A DNA stretch of 64,000 bases, taken from the NCBI RefSeq assembly GCF_024385575.1, contig NZ_JANFMV010000001.1, positions 1,827,681 through 1,891,680 of the forward strand. Direction: 5' to 3'. The notes under the pieces are model-generated. The model did not search any database. It saw only the letters and a list, made by a program, of their open reading frames with translations, and was not told the origin of the DNA. This document shows, in pieces, positions 26,870 through 34,625 of the stretch (positions are counted from its first letter, which is position 1; each line of letters begins with the position of its first letter). Both the position numbers and the translations under genes were made by a program. Origin of the DNA: Rhizobium sp. NRK18. Lineage in GTDB: Bacteria > Pseudomonadota > Alphaproteobacteria > Rhizobiales > Rhizobiaceae.

Positions 26870-27922
26870 ATGGCATGGCACCCGGCCGATGACCGATACG
26901 AAAAGATGAAGTACAACCGCTGCGGAAATTCCGGCCTGAAACTGCCGGCGATTTCTCTCGGTCTCTGGCATAATTTCGGCAACGACACCCCGCATTCGAC
27001 GAAGCAGGACATCTGCCACAAGGCGTTCGACCTCGGGATCACGCATTTCGACCTCGCCAACAATTACGGCCCGCCGGCCGGATCCGCCGAGACCGCCTTC
27101 GGCGAGATCCTGCGCAACGATTTCCGCGGCTATCGCGACGAGATGATCATTTCGTCGAAGGCCGGCTATCTGATGTGGCCGGGACCTTACGGCGAATGGG
27201 GAAGCCGCAAGTACCTGATCGCCTCCTGCGACCAGAGCCTGAAGCGGATGGGCCTCGACTATGTCGACATCTTCTATTCCCACCGCTTCGATCCGGATAC
27301 GCCGCTGGAAGAGACCTGCGCTGCGCTCGACCATATCGTGCGGTCGGGCAGGGCGCTCTACGTCGGCATCTCGTCCTATAATTCGCGGCGCACGCAGGAA
27401 GCTGCCGAGATCCTGAAAAGCCTCGGCACGCCCTGCCTCATACACCAGCCGAGCTATTCGATGATCAATCGCTGGATCGAGGAGGACGGCCTCATCGACA
27501 CGCTGAAATCGCTCGGCATCGGTTCGATCGTCTTCTCACCGCTCGCCCAGGGCATGCTGACGTCCAAATACCTCAACGGCATTCCGGACAGCAGCCGTGC
27601 GGCTCAGGACAAGTCGCTCAATCCCGACTTCCTCAACGAGAAGAACCTGGAAAACATCCGCGCCCTCAACCGGATCGCCGAGCGCCGCGGCCAGACGCTG
27701 GCGCAGATGGCGATTGCCTGGGTGCTGCGCGAAGGCCGGATCACCACCGCGCTGATCGGTGCCAGCCGAGCCTCGCAGGTCGAGGATTGCGTCAAGGCGC
27801 TCGACAAGCTCGATTTCACGGCAGACGAGCTTGCCGAGATCGACCGTTATGCGCGCGAGGCGGACATCAATCTCTGGGCCGCATCGGCTGAGCGGAAGGG
27901 ACCGCCGCGTAAGCATAAGTAA
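26870..27922 (+). CDS. Aldo/keto reductase, L-glyceraldehyde-3-phosphate reductase (YghZ)-like
   Basis: NADPH-dependent (alpha/beta)8-barrel reductase of 350 residues. The AKR catalytic tetrad is visible: Asp and Tyr in FDLANNYG, Lys in SSKAGY and His in YSHRFD. The N-terminus YNRCGNSGLKLPAISLGLWHNFG and GPYGEWGSRKYL are those of the AKR14/YghZ group, which reduces L-glyceraldehyde 3-phosphate and methylglyoxal. ATG 26870 is preceded by GGGAGGA. It is separated by only about 30 bp from the GH43 gene, so the two are likely an operon. Real substrate here is unknown. Confidence 0.85.
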   Translation: MAWHPADDRYEKMKYNRCGNSGLKLPAISLGLWHNFGNDTPHSTKQDICHKAFDLGITHFDLANNYGPPAGSAETAFGEILRNDFRGYRDEMIISSKAGYLMWPGPYGEWGSRKYLIASCDQSLKRMGLDYVDIFYSHRFDPDTPLEETCAALDHIVRSGRALYVGISSYNSRRTQEAAEILKSLGTPCLIHQPSYSMINRWIEEDGLIDTLKSLGIGSIVFSPLAQGMLTSKYLNGIPDSSRAAQDKSLNPDFLNEKNLENIRALNRIAERRGQTLAQMAIAWVLREGRITTALIGASRASQVEDCVKALDKLDFTADELAEIDRYAREADINLWAASAERKGPPRKHK

Positions 27923-27951
27923 CGTCGGCGGGCCTTTGGGAGGAGACCTTG

Positions 27952-29562
27952 ATGATACGCAATCCGATCCTGCCGGGCTTCAACCCGGATCCGTCGATCT
28001 GCCGGGTTGGCGATGACTACTACATCGCCACCTCGACCTTCGAATGGTTTCCGGGCGTGCAGATCCATCACTCGCGCGATCTGGTGAACTGGCGGCTGGT
28101 CCGCCGCCCGCTGGAGCGCGCAAGCCAGCTCGACATGCGCGGCAATCCGGACAGCTGCGGCATCTGGGCGCCGTGCCTGTCCTTTGCCGACGGACAGTTC
28201 TGGCTCGTCTACACCGACGTCAAGCGGCTCGACGGTTCGTTCAAGGACGCGCACAACTACATCGTCACCGCGACGTCGATTGCGGGCGAGTGGTCCGATC
28301 CGGTCTATGTCAATTCGTCCGGTTTCGACCCGTCGTTGTTTCACGATGACGACGGGCGCAAATGGTTCATGAACATGCACTGGAACCATCTGCCGGTGGC
28401 GCATGGCACCGTCGGCGGCAACACCGCCTTTGACGGCATTCTGCTGCAGGAGTGGGACGCCGAAACGAAGAGCCTCAAGGGGCCGATCCACAACATTTAT
28501 CCCGGCACGGATCGCGGCCTTGTCGAGGGGCCGCACATCTTCAAGAAGAATGGCTGGTACTATCTGACCACCGCCGAGGGCGGTACGGGCTACGATCACG
28601 CGATCACCATGGCACGCTCGCGCACGATCACCGGCCCTTACGAAACGCATCCGGACAAGCATCTCCTGAGCGCCAAGGGTCACGGCGATGCGCCGTTGCA
28701 GCGGACCGGGCACGGACAGTATTTCGAGACGCCGGACGGACGACCGGCAACGACCTTTCTCTGCGGACGGCCACTGTCACCGCTGCGCCGCTGCACGCTC
28801 GGCCGGGAGACGGGGCTGGAAGCCTGTGTCTGGAAGGAGGACGGCTGGCTCTATCCGCTGAGCGGTTCGCCGGTCGCACGCCTCGAAGTGCCGGAGCTCT
28901 CCGGCGCCCAGAAGGTGGACGAGCCGAGGGCAATCGAGCATGTCTTCGACACGCCAGACCTGCCCGACGACTTCCAGTGGCTGCGGACACCGGCACCCGA
29001 GCGCATCTTCAGCCTGACGGATCATCCCGGCCGCCTTCGCCTCTTTGGGCGGGAAAGCATCGGCTCGTGGTTCGAACAGGCGCTGGTGGCGCGGCGGCAG
29101 GAGCATCATTGCTTCCGGGCCGAGACCGTGCTGGAATTTTCTCCGGACACCTATCAGCAGATGGCCGGGCTGACGCATTACTACAACCGCAACAAGCTCT
29201 TCGCGCTGGCCGCCACCGTGGATGCGGAACTGGGGCGTTGCCTGACGATCCTCGCCTGTGCCGGTGATCCGTCGATGAAGCTCTCCTATCCGGTGGGTAT
29301 GGGCGCGTCCGTGCCGGACGGTCCGTTGCATCTGGCCCTGGAGGTGCGCGACAACGATCTGCGGTTCTTCTGGAAGGCGGAAGGCGCGAATGATTGGCAG
29401 CCGATCGGGCCGATGCTTGACGCAGGCGTCATATCGGACGAGGGCGGACTTGGCGAGCATTGCTCGTTTACCGGCGCCTTTGCCGGCATGTTCGCCTTCG
29501 ACATGACGGGCAGGGGGAAACCGGCCGATTTCAGCCGGTTCCTGTATCAGATCCTCGACTGA
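27952..29562 (+). CDS. Glycoside hydrolase family 43 beta-xylosidase
   Basis: Five-bladed beta-propeller glycosidase (536 residues) releasing xylose, or possibly arabinose, from xylo-oligosaccharides. The GH43 catalytic trio is seen: Asp13 in GFNPDPSI, Asp126 in GFDPSLFHDDDG and Glu192 in VEGPHIFKKNGWYY. The C-terminal beta-sandwich of the XynB type follows (MAGLTHYYNRNKLF). No signal peptide, so probably intracellular. The start ATG 27952 (TTG 27949 also possible) follows GGGAGGAG. The 3' end converges on znuA with only 3 bp between stops. Confidence 0.9.
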   Translation: MIRNPILPGFNPDPSICRVGDDYYIATSTFEWFPGVQIHHSRDLVNWRLVRRPLERASQLDMRGNPDSCGIWAPCLSFADGQFWLVYTDVKRLDGSFKDAHNYIVTATSIAGEWSDPVYVNSSGFDPSLFHDDDGRKWFMNMHWNHLPVAHGTVGGNTAFDGILLQEWDAETKSLKGPIHNIYPGTDRGLVEGPHIFKKNGWYYLTTAEGGTGYDHAITMARSRTITGPYETHPDKHLLSAKGHGDAPLQRTGHGQYFETPDGRPATTFLCGRPLSPLRRCTLGRETGLEACVWKEDGWLYPLSGSPVARLEVPELSGAQKVDEPRAIEHVFDTPDLPDDFQWLRTPAPERIFSLTDHPGRLRLFGRESIGSWFEQALVARRQEHHCFRAETVLEFSPDTYQQMAGLTHYYNRNKLFALAATVDAELGRCLTILACAGDPSMKLSYPVGMGASVPDGPLHLALEVRDNDLRFFWKAEGANDWQPIGPMLDAGVISDEGGLGEHCSFTGAFAGMFAFDMTGRGKPADFSRFLYQILD

Positions 29563-29565
29563 GGC

Positions 29566-30474
29566 TTAGGACTGGCCGCCAAGGCAATCGCTGAGCGACG
29601 TCGCGACACCGTGCAGCAAGGTGAAGTAGAGATCGGGGCCGTCAGGAATGGCGGCGCCGAGCGGATCGAGCGTTGCGGCCTTGGCGTTCGTGCCTTCCAT
29701 GACAACGTTGACGAGCTTCGGCTCGAATTCCGGCTCGGCGAAGACGCAGGTGGCGTTCAGGCTGGCGATCTTGTCGTGGATTTCCTTGATGCGGGCCGCA
29801 CCCGGTGCAGTCTCGGGGCTGACCGTGATCGAGCCGGCTTCGTTCACGCCGTAGCGCATTTCGAAATAGTGGTAAGCGTCGTGGAAGACGATGAAGGGCT
29901 TGTCCTTGATAGGGGCGACGATCGTGGTGATCTGCGCGTCCAGTTCGCCGAGGCGCTTCTCGAGCTTGGCTTCGTTGGCGCGGTATTTCGCGGCGTTTTT
30001 CGGATCAGCCTTTTCCAGCGTCGCGGCCATGTCGCGGGCGATCGCCTTGGCATTTTCCGGATCGAGCCAGAGGTGCGGATCATAGGCACCGTCGTCGTCG
30101 CCGTCATCATCCGCCTCGAACGTGCCGCCTTCGCGCGGCTGGAGCTTGATCAGGCCCTTGGCCTTGTCGAGCTGTGTCACGGTTGCGTTGCCGGAGAGGG
30201 AGGAAAGCGGCTTCTGGAGAAAGGACTCCAGCGTCGGGCCAACCCAGAAAATGACATTCGCGTCCTGCAGCTTCGTCGCATCCGACGGCTTCAGGGAATA
30301 GGCGTGCGGCGAGGACGCTCCGTCAACGAGAATGTCGGGCGTGCCGACACCTTCCATGATGGCGGCGGCCAGCGAATGGATCGGTTTGATCGTGACCACG
30401 ACATTCGGTGCGGCGGCGGCCTGGCCCGCGGCAAACAGAATGGCTGCCGAGGCGAGGAGGGAAGTCAGTTTCAT
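29566..30474 (-). CDS. znuA: Zinc ABC transporter periplasmic binding protein ZnuA
   Basis: High-affinity zinc-binding receptor of 302 residues with signal peptide MKLTSLLASAAILFAAGQAAA. Cluster A-I features are present: SPHAYSLKPSD, DPHLWLDPENA and FHDAYHYFE carry the zinc-binding histidines. The loop that is usually His-rich is instead Asp-rich (FEADDDGDDDGAYDPH). ATG 30474 follows AGGAG; the longer frame to 30492 has no such site. It is divergent from znuCB-zur, and the shared intergenic region carries two Zur-like boxes. Confidence 0.94.
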   Translation of the reverse strand: MKLTSLLASAAILFAAGQAAAAPNVVVTIKPIHSLAAAIMEGVGTPDILVDGASSPHAYSLKPSDATKLQDANVIFWVGPTLESFLQKPLSSLSGNATVTQLDKAKGLIKLQPREGGTFEADDDGDDDGAYDPHLWLDPENAKAIARDMAATLEKADPKNAAKYRANEAKLEKRLGELDAQITTIVAPIKDKPFIVFHDAYHYFEMRYGVNEAGSITVSPETAPGAARIKEIHDKIASLNATCVFAEPEFEPKLVNVVMEGTNAKAATLDPLGAAIPDGPDLYFTLLHGVATSLSDCLGGQS

Positions 30475-30495
30475 GGGAGGCTCCTTTGGCAATAT

Positions 30496-30530
30496 GTTAT
30501 AAAGTTACATATCTTGTGTAATGCTATAAC
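30496..30530. promoter_or_regulatory. Two Zur-like boxes between znuA and znuC
   Basis: GTTATAAAGTTACA (30496-30509, plus) and GTTATAGCATTACA (30517-30530, minus) share GTTATA-N3-TTACA and face each other. AT-rich dyads of this kind are Zur operators in alphaproteobacteria. With zur at the end of znuCB this predicts zinc-dependent repression in both directions. Confidence 0.65.
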
Positions 30531-30557
30531 GTATGCGATATGAGCCTGCAAGATTGA

Positions 30558-31487
30558 ATGAGAGCGAATATGCTGAAAAAAATGAATGGCGATGGCGGGC
30601 CTCTTGTCTCGCTCGACAATGCCGGCGTCACGCGCAACGGTCGCTGGTTGGTGCGCGGCGTCGAGTTCAGTGTCGCGCCGGGCGAAATCGTCACGCTGAT
30701 CGGCCCGAACGGTTCCGGGAAGTCGACGAGCGCCAAGATGGCGATCGGCGTCCTGAAGCCGGATGAGGGCAGGGTGACGCGCCGGGCGGGCCTTAAGGTC
30801 GGCTACGTGCCGCAGAAGCTTGCCATCGACTGGACACTGCCCCTGAGCGTGCGTCGGTTGATGACGCTGACCGGTCCGCTGCCGGCGGCCGACATCGAGG
30901 AAGCGATGAAGGCGACCGGGATCGCCCATATGGCGAATGCGGCGGTGCAGGGTCTTTCCGGCGGCGAATTCCAGCGCGCGTTGATCGCCCGCGCGATCGC
31001 CCGCAAGCCCGACCTTCTGGTGCTGGACGAACCGGTCCAGGGCGTCGATTATTCCGGCGAAATCGCCATCTACGATCTGATCCGCGAGATCCGCAACCAG
31101 ACCGGCTGCGGCATCCTGATGATCTCGCACGATCTGCACATCGTCATGGCGGCCACCGATACGGTCATCTGCCTCAACGGCCATGTCTGCTGCCGAGGCA
31201 CGCCGCAGAGCGTCAGCCAGAGCGCCGAATATGCGAGCCTGTTCGGTATGCGCGGTGCGCAGACGCTGGCGGTCTATTCGCATGAACACGACCACACGCA
31301 CCTGCCGGACGGGCGCGTACGCCACGCGGATGGCAGCGTGACGGAACATTGCCACCCCGATGACGGCCATCACCACGATCACCCTCATCATGATCATGCC
31401 GATCACAATCATGATGGGCACCATCACGATGGCGACGATCACGGGCATCATCCGCATTCGCATGAAGAGGGTTCGCGCCATGCTTGA
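30558..31487 (+). CDS. znuC: Zinc ABC transporter ATPase ZnuC with a His-rich C-terminal tail
   Basis: Cytosolic ATP-binding subunit, 309 residues. Walker A GPNGSGKSTS, signature LSGGEFQR, Walker B LLVLDEPVQGVD and the switch histidine in MISHDLH are intact. The last ~68 residues form a tail with about 25 histidines and many aspartates, unusual on the ATPase; it may buffer zinc or sense it at the inner face. ATG 30558 is used, but ATG 30570 is also possible. The gene overlaps znuB by 8 bp. Confidence 0.94.
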   Translation: MRANMLKKMNGDGGPLVSLDNAGVTRNGRWLVRGVEFSVAPGEIVTLIGPNGSGKSTSAKMAIGVLKPDEGRVTRRAGLKVGYVPQKLAIDWTLPLSVRRLMTLTGPLPAADIEEAMKATGIAHMANAAVQGLSGGEFQRALIARAIARKPDLLVLDEPVQGVDYSGEIAIYDLIREIRNQTGCGILMISHDLHIVMAATDTVICLNGHVCCRGTPQSVSQSAEYASLFGMRGAQTLAVYSHEHDHTHLPDGRVRHADGSVTEHCHPDDGHHHDHPHHDHADHNHDGHHHDGDDHGHHPHSHEEGSRHA

Positions 31488-32292
31488 CGATTTCTTCGTT
31501 CGCGCCCTGATCGCCGGCATTGCGGTGGCGCTGATGGCAGGCCCCCTCGGCTGCTTCATCGTCTGGCGGCGGATGGCTTATTTCGGTGACACGATGGCGC
31601 ATTCGGCGCTGCTCGGCGTTGCCCTGCATCTGATGTTCCAGCTCAACATGGTGGCGGCCGTGTTCACCGTTGCCGTGGCGATCTCCGTCATCCTCATCCT
31701 GCTGCAACGCCGCCAGGCGCTGTCGGCGGATGCGCTGCTCGGCATTCTCTCGCATGCGACGCTGGCGATCGGCCTCGTGCTGGTCGCGTTCATGACCTGG
31801 GTGCGCATCGACCTGCTGGCCTATCTGTTCGGCGACATCCTGGCGGTCGACAAGACCGACATCGCCATGGTCTGGGGTGGCGGAGCGATCGTCATCGGCT
31901 GCATCGTGGCGCTGTGGCGGCCGCTGCTGGCGGCAACCGTCAATGCGGAACTGGCCGAAGCCGAGGGCCTCAAGCCGGAGCGGGCGCGCTTCCTGTTCAT
32001 GGTGCTGATGGCGCTCGTCATCGCCATCGCCATGAAGATCGTCGGCATCATGCTGATCACCTCGCTGCTGATCATTCCGGCGGCAACCGCGCGGCGATTC
32101 TCCTCGACACCGGAAATGATGGCGGTGGTCGCTTCCGTCATCGGTGTCCTGGCGGTGACCGGCGGGCTCTACGGCTCGCTGACCTACGATACGCCGTCAG
32201 GCCCGTCGATCGTCGTCGCGGCGCTGATACTCTTCCTCTTGTCACTGCTGCCGGTGTCACGCAAACTCGCCCGCAGCGGCACTGGAGCATGA
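31480..32292 (+). CDS. znuB: Zinc ABC transporter permease ZnuB
   Basis: ABC-3 family integral membrane permease, 270 residues, with about eight hydrophobic helices and the conserved MAYFGDTMAHSALLGVAL region that contacts the ATPase. The start at 31480 overlaps the end of znuC. The longer frame from 31360 merely reads the His-rich tail of znuC out of frame (ITTITLIMIM) and is not coding. Overlaps zur by 4 bp. Confidence 0.94.
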   Translation: MLDDFFVRALIAGIAVALMAGPLGCFIVWRRMAYFGDTMAHSALLGVALHLMFQLNMVAAVFTVAVAISVILILLQRRQALSADALLGILSHATLAIGLVLVAFMTWVRIDLLAYLFGDILAVDKTDIAMVWGGGAIVIGCIVALWRPLLAATVNAELAEAEGLKPERARFLFMVLMALVIAIAMKIVGIMLITSLLIIPAATARRFSSTPEMMAVVASVIGVLAVTGGLYGSLTYDTPSGPSIVVAALILFLLSLLPVSRKLARSGTGA

Positions 32293-32711
32293 CCATGAAC
32301 GAGATGATCAAACTGACGAAGAACCAGGAACTGGTGCTGGGCGCGCTTTCCGATGCGGATGGCGCGCTGTCGGCCTACCAGATCCTCGACCTTCTGCGCG
32401 ATGACGGCTTTCGCGCGCCGCTGCAGGTCTACCGGGCGCTGGAGAAGCTGACCGAATCGGGGCTGGTGCATCGGCTCGAAAGCATCAACGCCTTCATCGC
32501 CTGCGCCCATCGCCACAAGGATTGCTGCGGTGGCCACGGTGCCGGCATTGCCGCCTTCGCCATCTGCGAAAAATGCGGCCATGTCAGCGAGTTCCACGAC
32601 CATGGGCTCGAGGACCGGCTGGCCGCGCTGACGCAGTCCAAGAAGTTCGTGCCGAGCAAGACCACGGTCGAAATCCGCGGCCTCTGCGAAGCCTGTGCGG
32701 CGGGGGCCTGA
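32289..32711 (+). CDS. zur: Zinc uptake regulator Zur (Fur family)
   Basis: Metal-dependent repressor of 140 residues. An N-terminal winged helix (ALSAYQILDLLRDDG, PLQVYRALEKLTESGLVHRLES) is followed by the dimerisation domain with structural zinc cysteines CEKCGH and CEACAAG and with histidine-rich regulatory sites (CAHRHKDCCGGHGAG, EFHDHGLE). The ATG lies within the znuB stop (ATGA). Being last in znuCB and next to Zur-like boxes predicts autoregulation. Confidence 0.93.
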   Translation: MTMNEMIKLTKNQELVLGALSDADGALSAYQILDLLRDDGFRAPLQVYRALEKLTESGLVHRLESINAFIACAHRHKDCCGGHGAGIAAFAICEKCGHVSEFHDHGLEDRLAALTQSKKFVPSKTTVEIRGLCEACAAGA

Positions 32712-32728
32712 TCCTTTCTCTCTGCTTG

Positions 32729-32858
32729 CCCCTCACCCTGACCCTCTCCCCGCCGGCGGGGAGAGGGAATGCGGACCTTCCTCTGTATTACGCAACGCCA
32801 CTATCTCGCGTCCTTCTCCCCGCATGCGGAGAGACAGTGTCGGCAGGCAGATGAGGGG
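32729..32858. repeat. RIME-like palindromic intergenic element
   Basis: About 130 bases begin with CCCCTCACC and end with ATGAGGGG, and contain two internal hairpins: CCTCTCCCCGC/GCGGGGAGAGG near 32741-32766 and CTTCTCCCCGC.../...GCGGAGAGAC near 32813-32834. This layout of paired pyrimidine-rich arms is that of the Rhizobium-specific intergenic mosaic elements (RIME) found in many copies in Rhizobiaceae. It fills the space between zur and the gamma carbonic anhydrase gene. Confidence 0.7.
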
Positions 32859-32885
32859 CGCTTTATACGGACGCCTCCTGTCCGC

Positions 32886-33416
32886 TCAATCCAGACACCG
32901 CAGGTCCTTCGCAAACCGCTGCCAGTTGGCTACGTAGTGCGCGGCCGATTTCTTAAGCCCTTCCACTGCGTCTGCATCCAGCGTGCGGACCACGCGCGCG
33001 GGGCTGCCGACGATCAGGGAATTGTCCGGAAATTCCTTGCCTTCCGTCACCAGCGCATTGGCCCCGACGATGCAGTTGTTGCCGATCCTCGCCCGGTTGA
33101 GGATGGTGGCGCCCATGCCGACCAGCGAATTGTCGCCGATGACGCAGCCATGGACGATGGCGCGGTGGCCGATGGTGCAGCCTTCGCCGATTGTCGCCGG
33201 CGCGCCGGGATCGGAATGGATGACCACGCCGTCCTGGATGTTGGTGCGCGCGCCGATCGTCATCTGCTCGTTGTCGCCCCGAAGGACCGCACCGAACCAG
33301 ATGCCCACATCCTCGCCGATGACAACATTGCCGATGACCTGAGCATCCGGAGCGATCCAGTATTTGCCGTCTTCCGGCGTTTTCGGCTGAGTGTCTCCGA
33401 GCGCGTAAAGCGGCAT
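32886..33416 (-). CDS. Gamma-class carbonic anhydrase-like hexapeptide protein
   Basis: Left-handed beta-helix protein of 176 residues (YrdA/PaaY type). Hexapeptide repeats (IGNVVIGEDVGIWFGAVLRG, IGEGCTIGHRAIVHG) run through most of the chain, and histidines in VVIHSDPG and IGHRAIVHG sit where gamma-CA zinc ligands lie. ATG 33416 has GGAGGAA; the open frame extends far upstream without a ribosome-binding site. Function as carbonic anhydrase or thioesterase-associated protein is unproven for this group. Divergent from dusA. Confidence 0.87.
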   Translation of the reverse strand: MPLYALGDTQPKTPEDGKYWIAPDAQVIGNVVIGEDVGIWFGAVLRGDNEQMTIGARTNIQDGVVIHSDPGAPATIGEGCTIGHRAIVHGCVIGDNSLVGMGATILNRARIGNNCIVGANALVTEGKEFPDNSLIVGSPARVVRTLDADAVEGLKKSAAHYVANWQRFAKDLRCLD

Positions 33417-33534
33417 GCGATTCCTCCGGCTGCTTTTTCTGTCTGTGTCACGGATGCTAGCATCAAAGCGGACAGCGATGAAAACTGGTTTTTTGCCGCG
33501 ACATGCGCTATCTGGCCGGCCAAAGGATGAACGA

Positions 33535-34545
33535 ATGTACGCTGAAGCCCTGAAAGCCGGCCAAAAGATTTTCGCGGTTGCACCCATGATCGATTGGACC
33601 GATCGGCATTGCCGTTTCCTGCATCGGCTGGTGTCGGCCCGTGCGCTGCTCTACACCGAGATGGTGGTTGCGGATGCGGTGCTGCATGGCGACCGCGAGC
33701 GGCTGCTCGGCTTTGACGACAGCGAGCATCCGGTGGCGCTGCAGCTTGGCGGATCGGATGCCGGCAAGCTGGCCGAGGCGACAAGGATCGGCAGCGATTT
33801 CGGGTATGACGAGATCAACCTCAATGTCGGCTGTCCCTCCGATCGCGTGCAATCCGGCACTTTCGGCGCCTGCCTGATGAAGGAACCGGAGACGGTCGCG
33901 ACCGCAGTCCGGGCGATGAAGGCGGCCACCGATCTGCCGGTGACGGTCAAGTGCCGGATCGGCGTCGACGACCAGGATCCGGAAACCGTCCTGCCCGATT
34001 TTCTGCAGCGCGTGATCGACGCCGGCGCTTCGGCGGTCTGGGTCCATGCCCGCAAGGCCTGGCTGCAGGGTCTCAGCCCGAAGGAAAACCGCGATATTCC
34101 GCCGCTCGACTATGATCTCGTCTACCGGATGAAGCAGCGCTTCCCGGAGGTTTTCATCGGCATCAATGGCGGCATTCTCTCGCTCGACGATGCGGAGGCG
34201 CACCTTGAGCACATGGACGGCGTCATGCTCGGTCGCGCGGTCTATCATCATGCCGCGATGCTTTCAGATGTCGATCACCGCGTCTACGCTGCCGCGCCGC
34301 GTGACATGGACTGGTTGTTGGTGCGCGACCGGATGATGGCCTATGCCGAAGAGCATGTCGGCCGGGGCGGGCGGATCTCCCACATCACCCGCCACATGGT
34401 GGGCCTGTTCCAGGGCGTGGCCGGGGCGCGGCGGTACCGGCAGATCCTGTCGACGGATGCCACCCGGCCCGGAGCCGGCCCGGAGGTGATCGCCAATGCC
34501 TTTGCGGCGCTCGATTTCGCGCCTGCGGATGCCGTCAGCGCCTGA
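33535..34545 (+). CDS. dusA: tRNA-dihydrouridine(20/20a) synthase DusA
   Basis: FMN/NADPH enzyme that reduces uridine 20/20a in the tRNA D-loop. APMIDWTDRHCRFLHR at the N-terminus is the DusA-specific version of the Dus start. The active-site cysteine is in NVGCPSDRVQSGTFGACLM, and VKCRIGVDD and INGGI follow. Length is 336 residues from ATG 33535 (AAAGGATG upstream). The frame is open to 33415, but that part overlaps the divergent gene's control region. Confidence 0.92.
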   Translation: MYAEALKAGQKIFAVAPMIDWTDRHCRFLHRLVSARALLYTEMVVADAVLHGDRERLLGFDDSEHPVALQLGGSDAGKLAEATRIGSDFGYDEINLNVGCPSDRVQSGTFGACLMKEPETVATAVRAMKAATDLPVTVKCRIGVDDQDPETVLPDFLQRVIDAGASAVWVHARKAWLQGLSPKENRDIPPLDYDLVYRMKQRFPEVFIGINGGILSLDDAEAHLEHMDGVMLGRAVYHHAAMLSDVDHRVYAAAPRDMDWLLVRDRMMAYAEEHVGRGGRISHITRHMVGLFQGVAGARRYRQILSTDATRPGAGPEVIANAFAALDFAPADAVSA

Positions 34546-34573
34546 AGCGTCTTGCGCTTAAAAGCTCTAAATG

Positions 34574-34603
34574 AAAACGGCGCGTCTCTCGACGCGCCGT
34601 TTT
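34574..34603. terminator. Bidirectional terminator between dusA and the growth-pole gene
   Basis: A perfect 13-bp stem (AAAACGGCGCGTC / GACGCGCCGTTTT) with a 4-base loop. A and T runs on the two sides let it stop both convergent transcripts. Confidence 0.88.
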
Positions 34604-34625
34604 CTGTTCTGGCCTGTCCGCCCGA

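Noticed and set aside
31360..31479. Longer znuB with an Ile/Met/Thr-rich N-terminus
   Set aside because: This stretch is the His-rich tail of znuC read in another frame; the ABC-3 permease family begins at the ATG at 31480.
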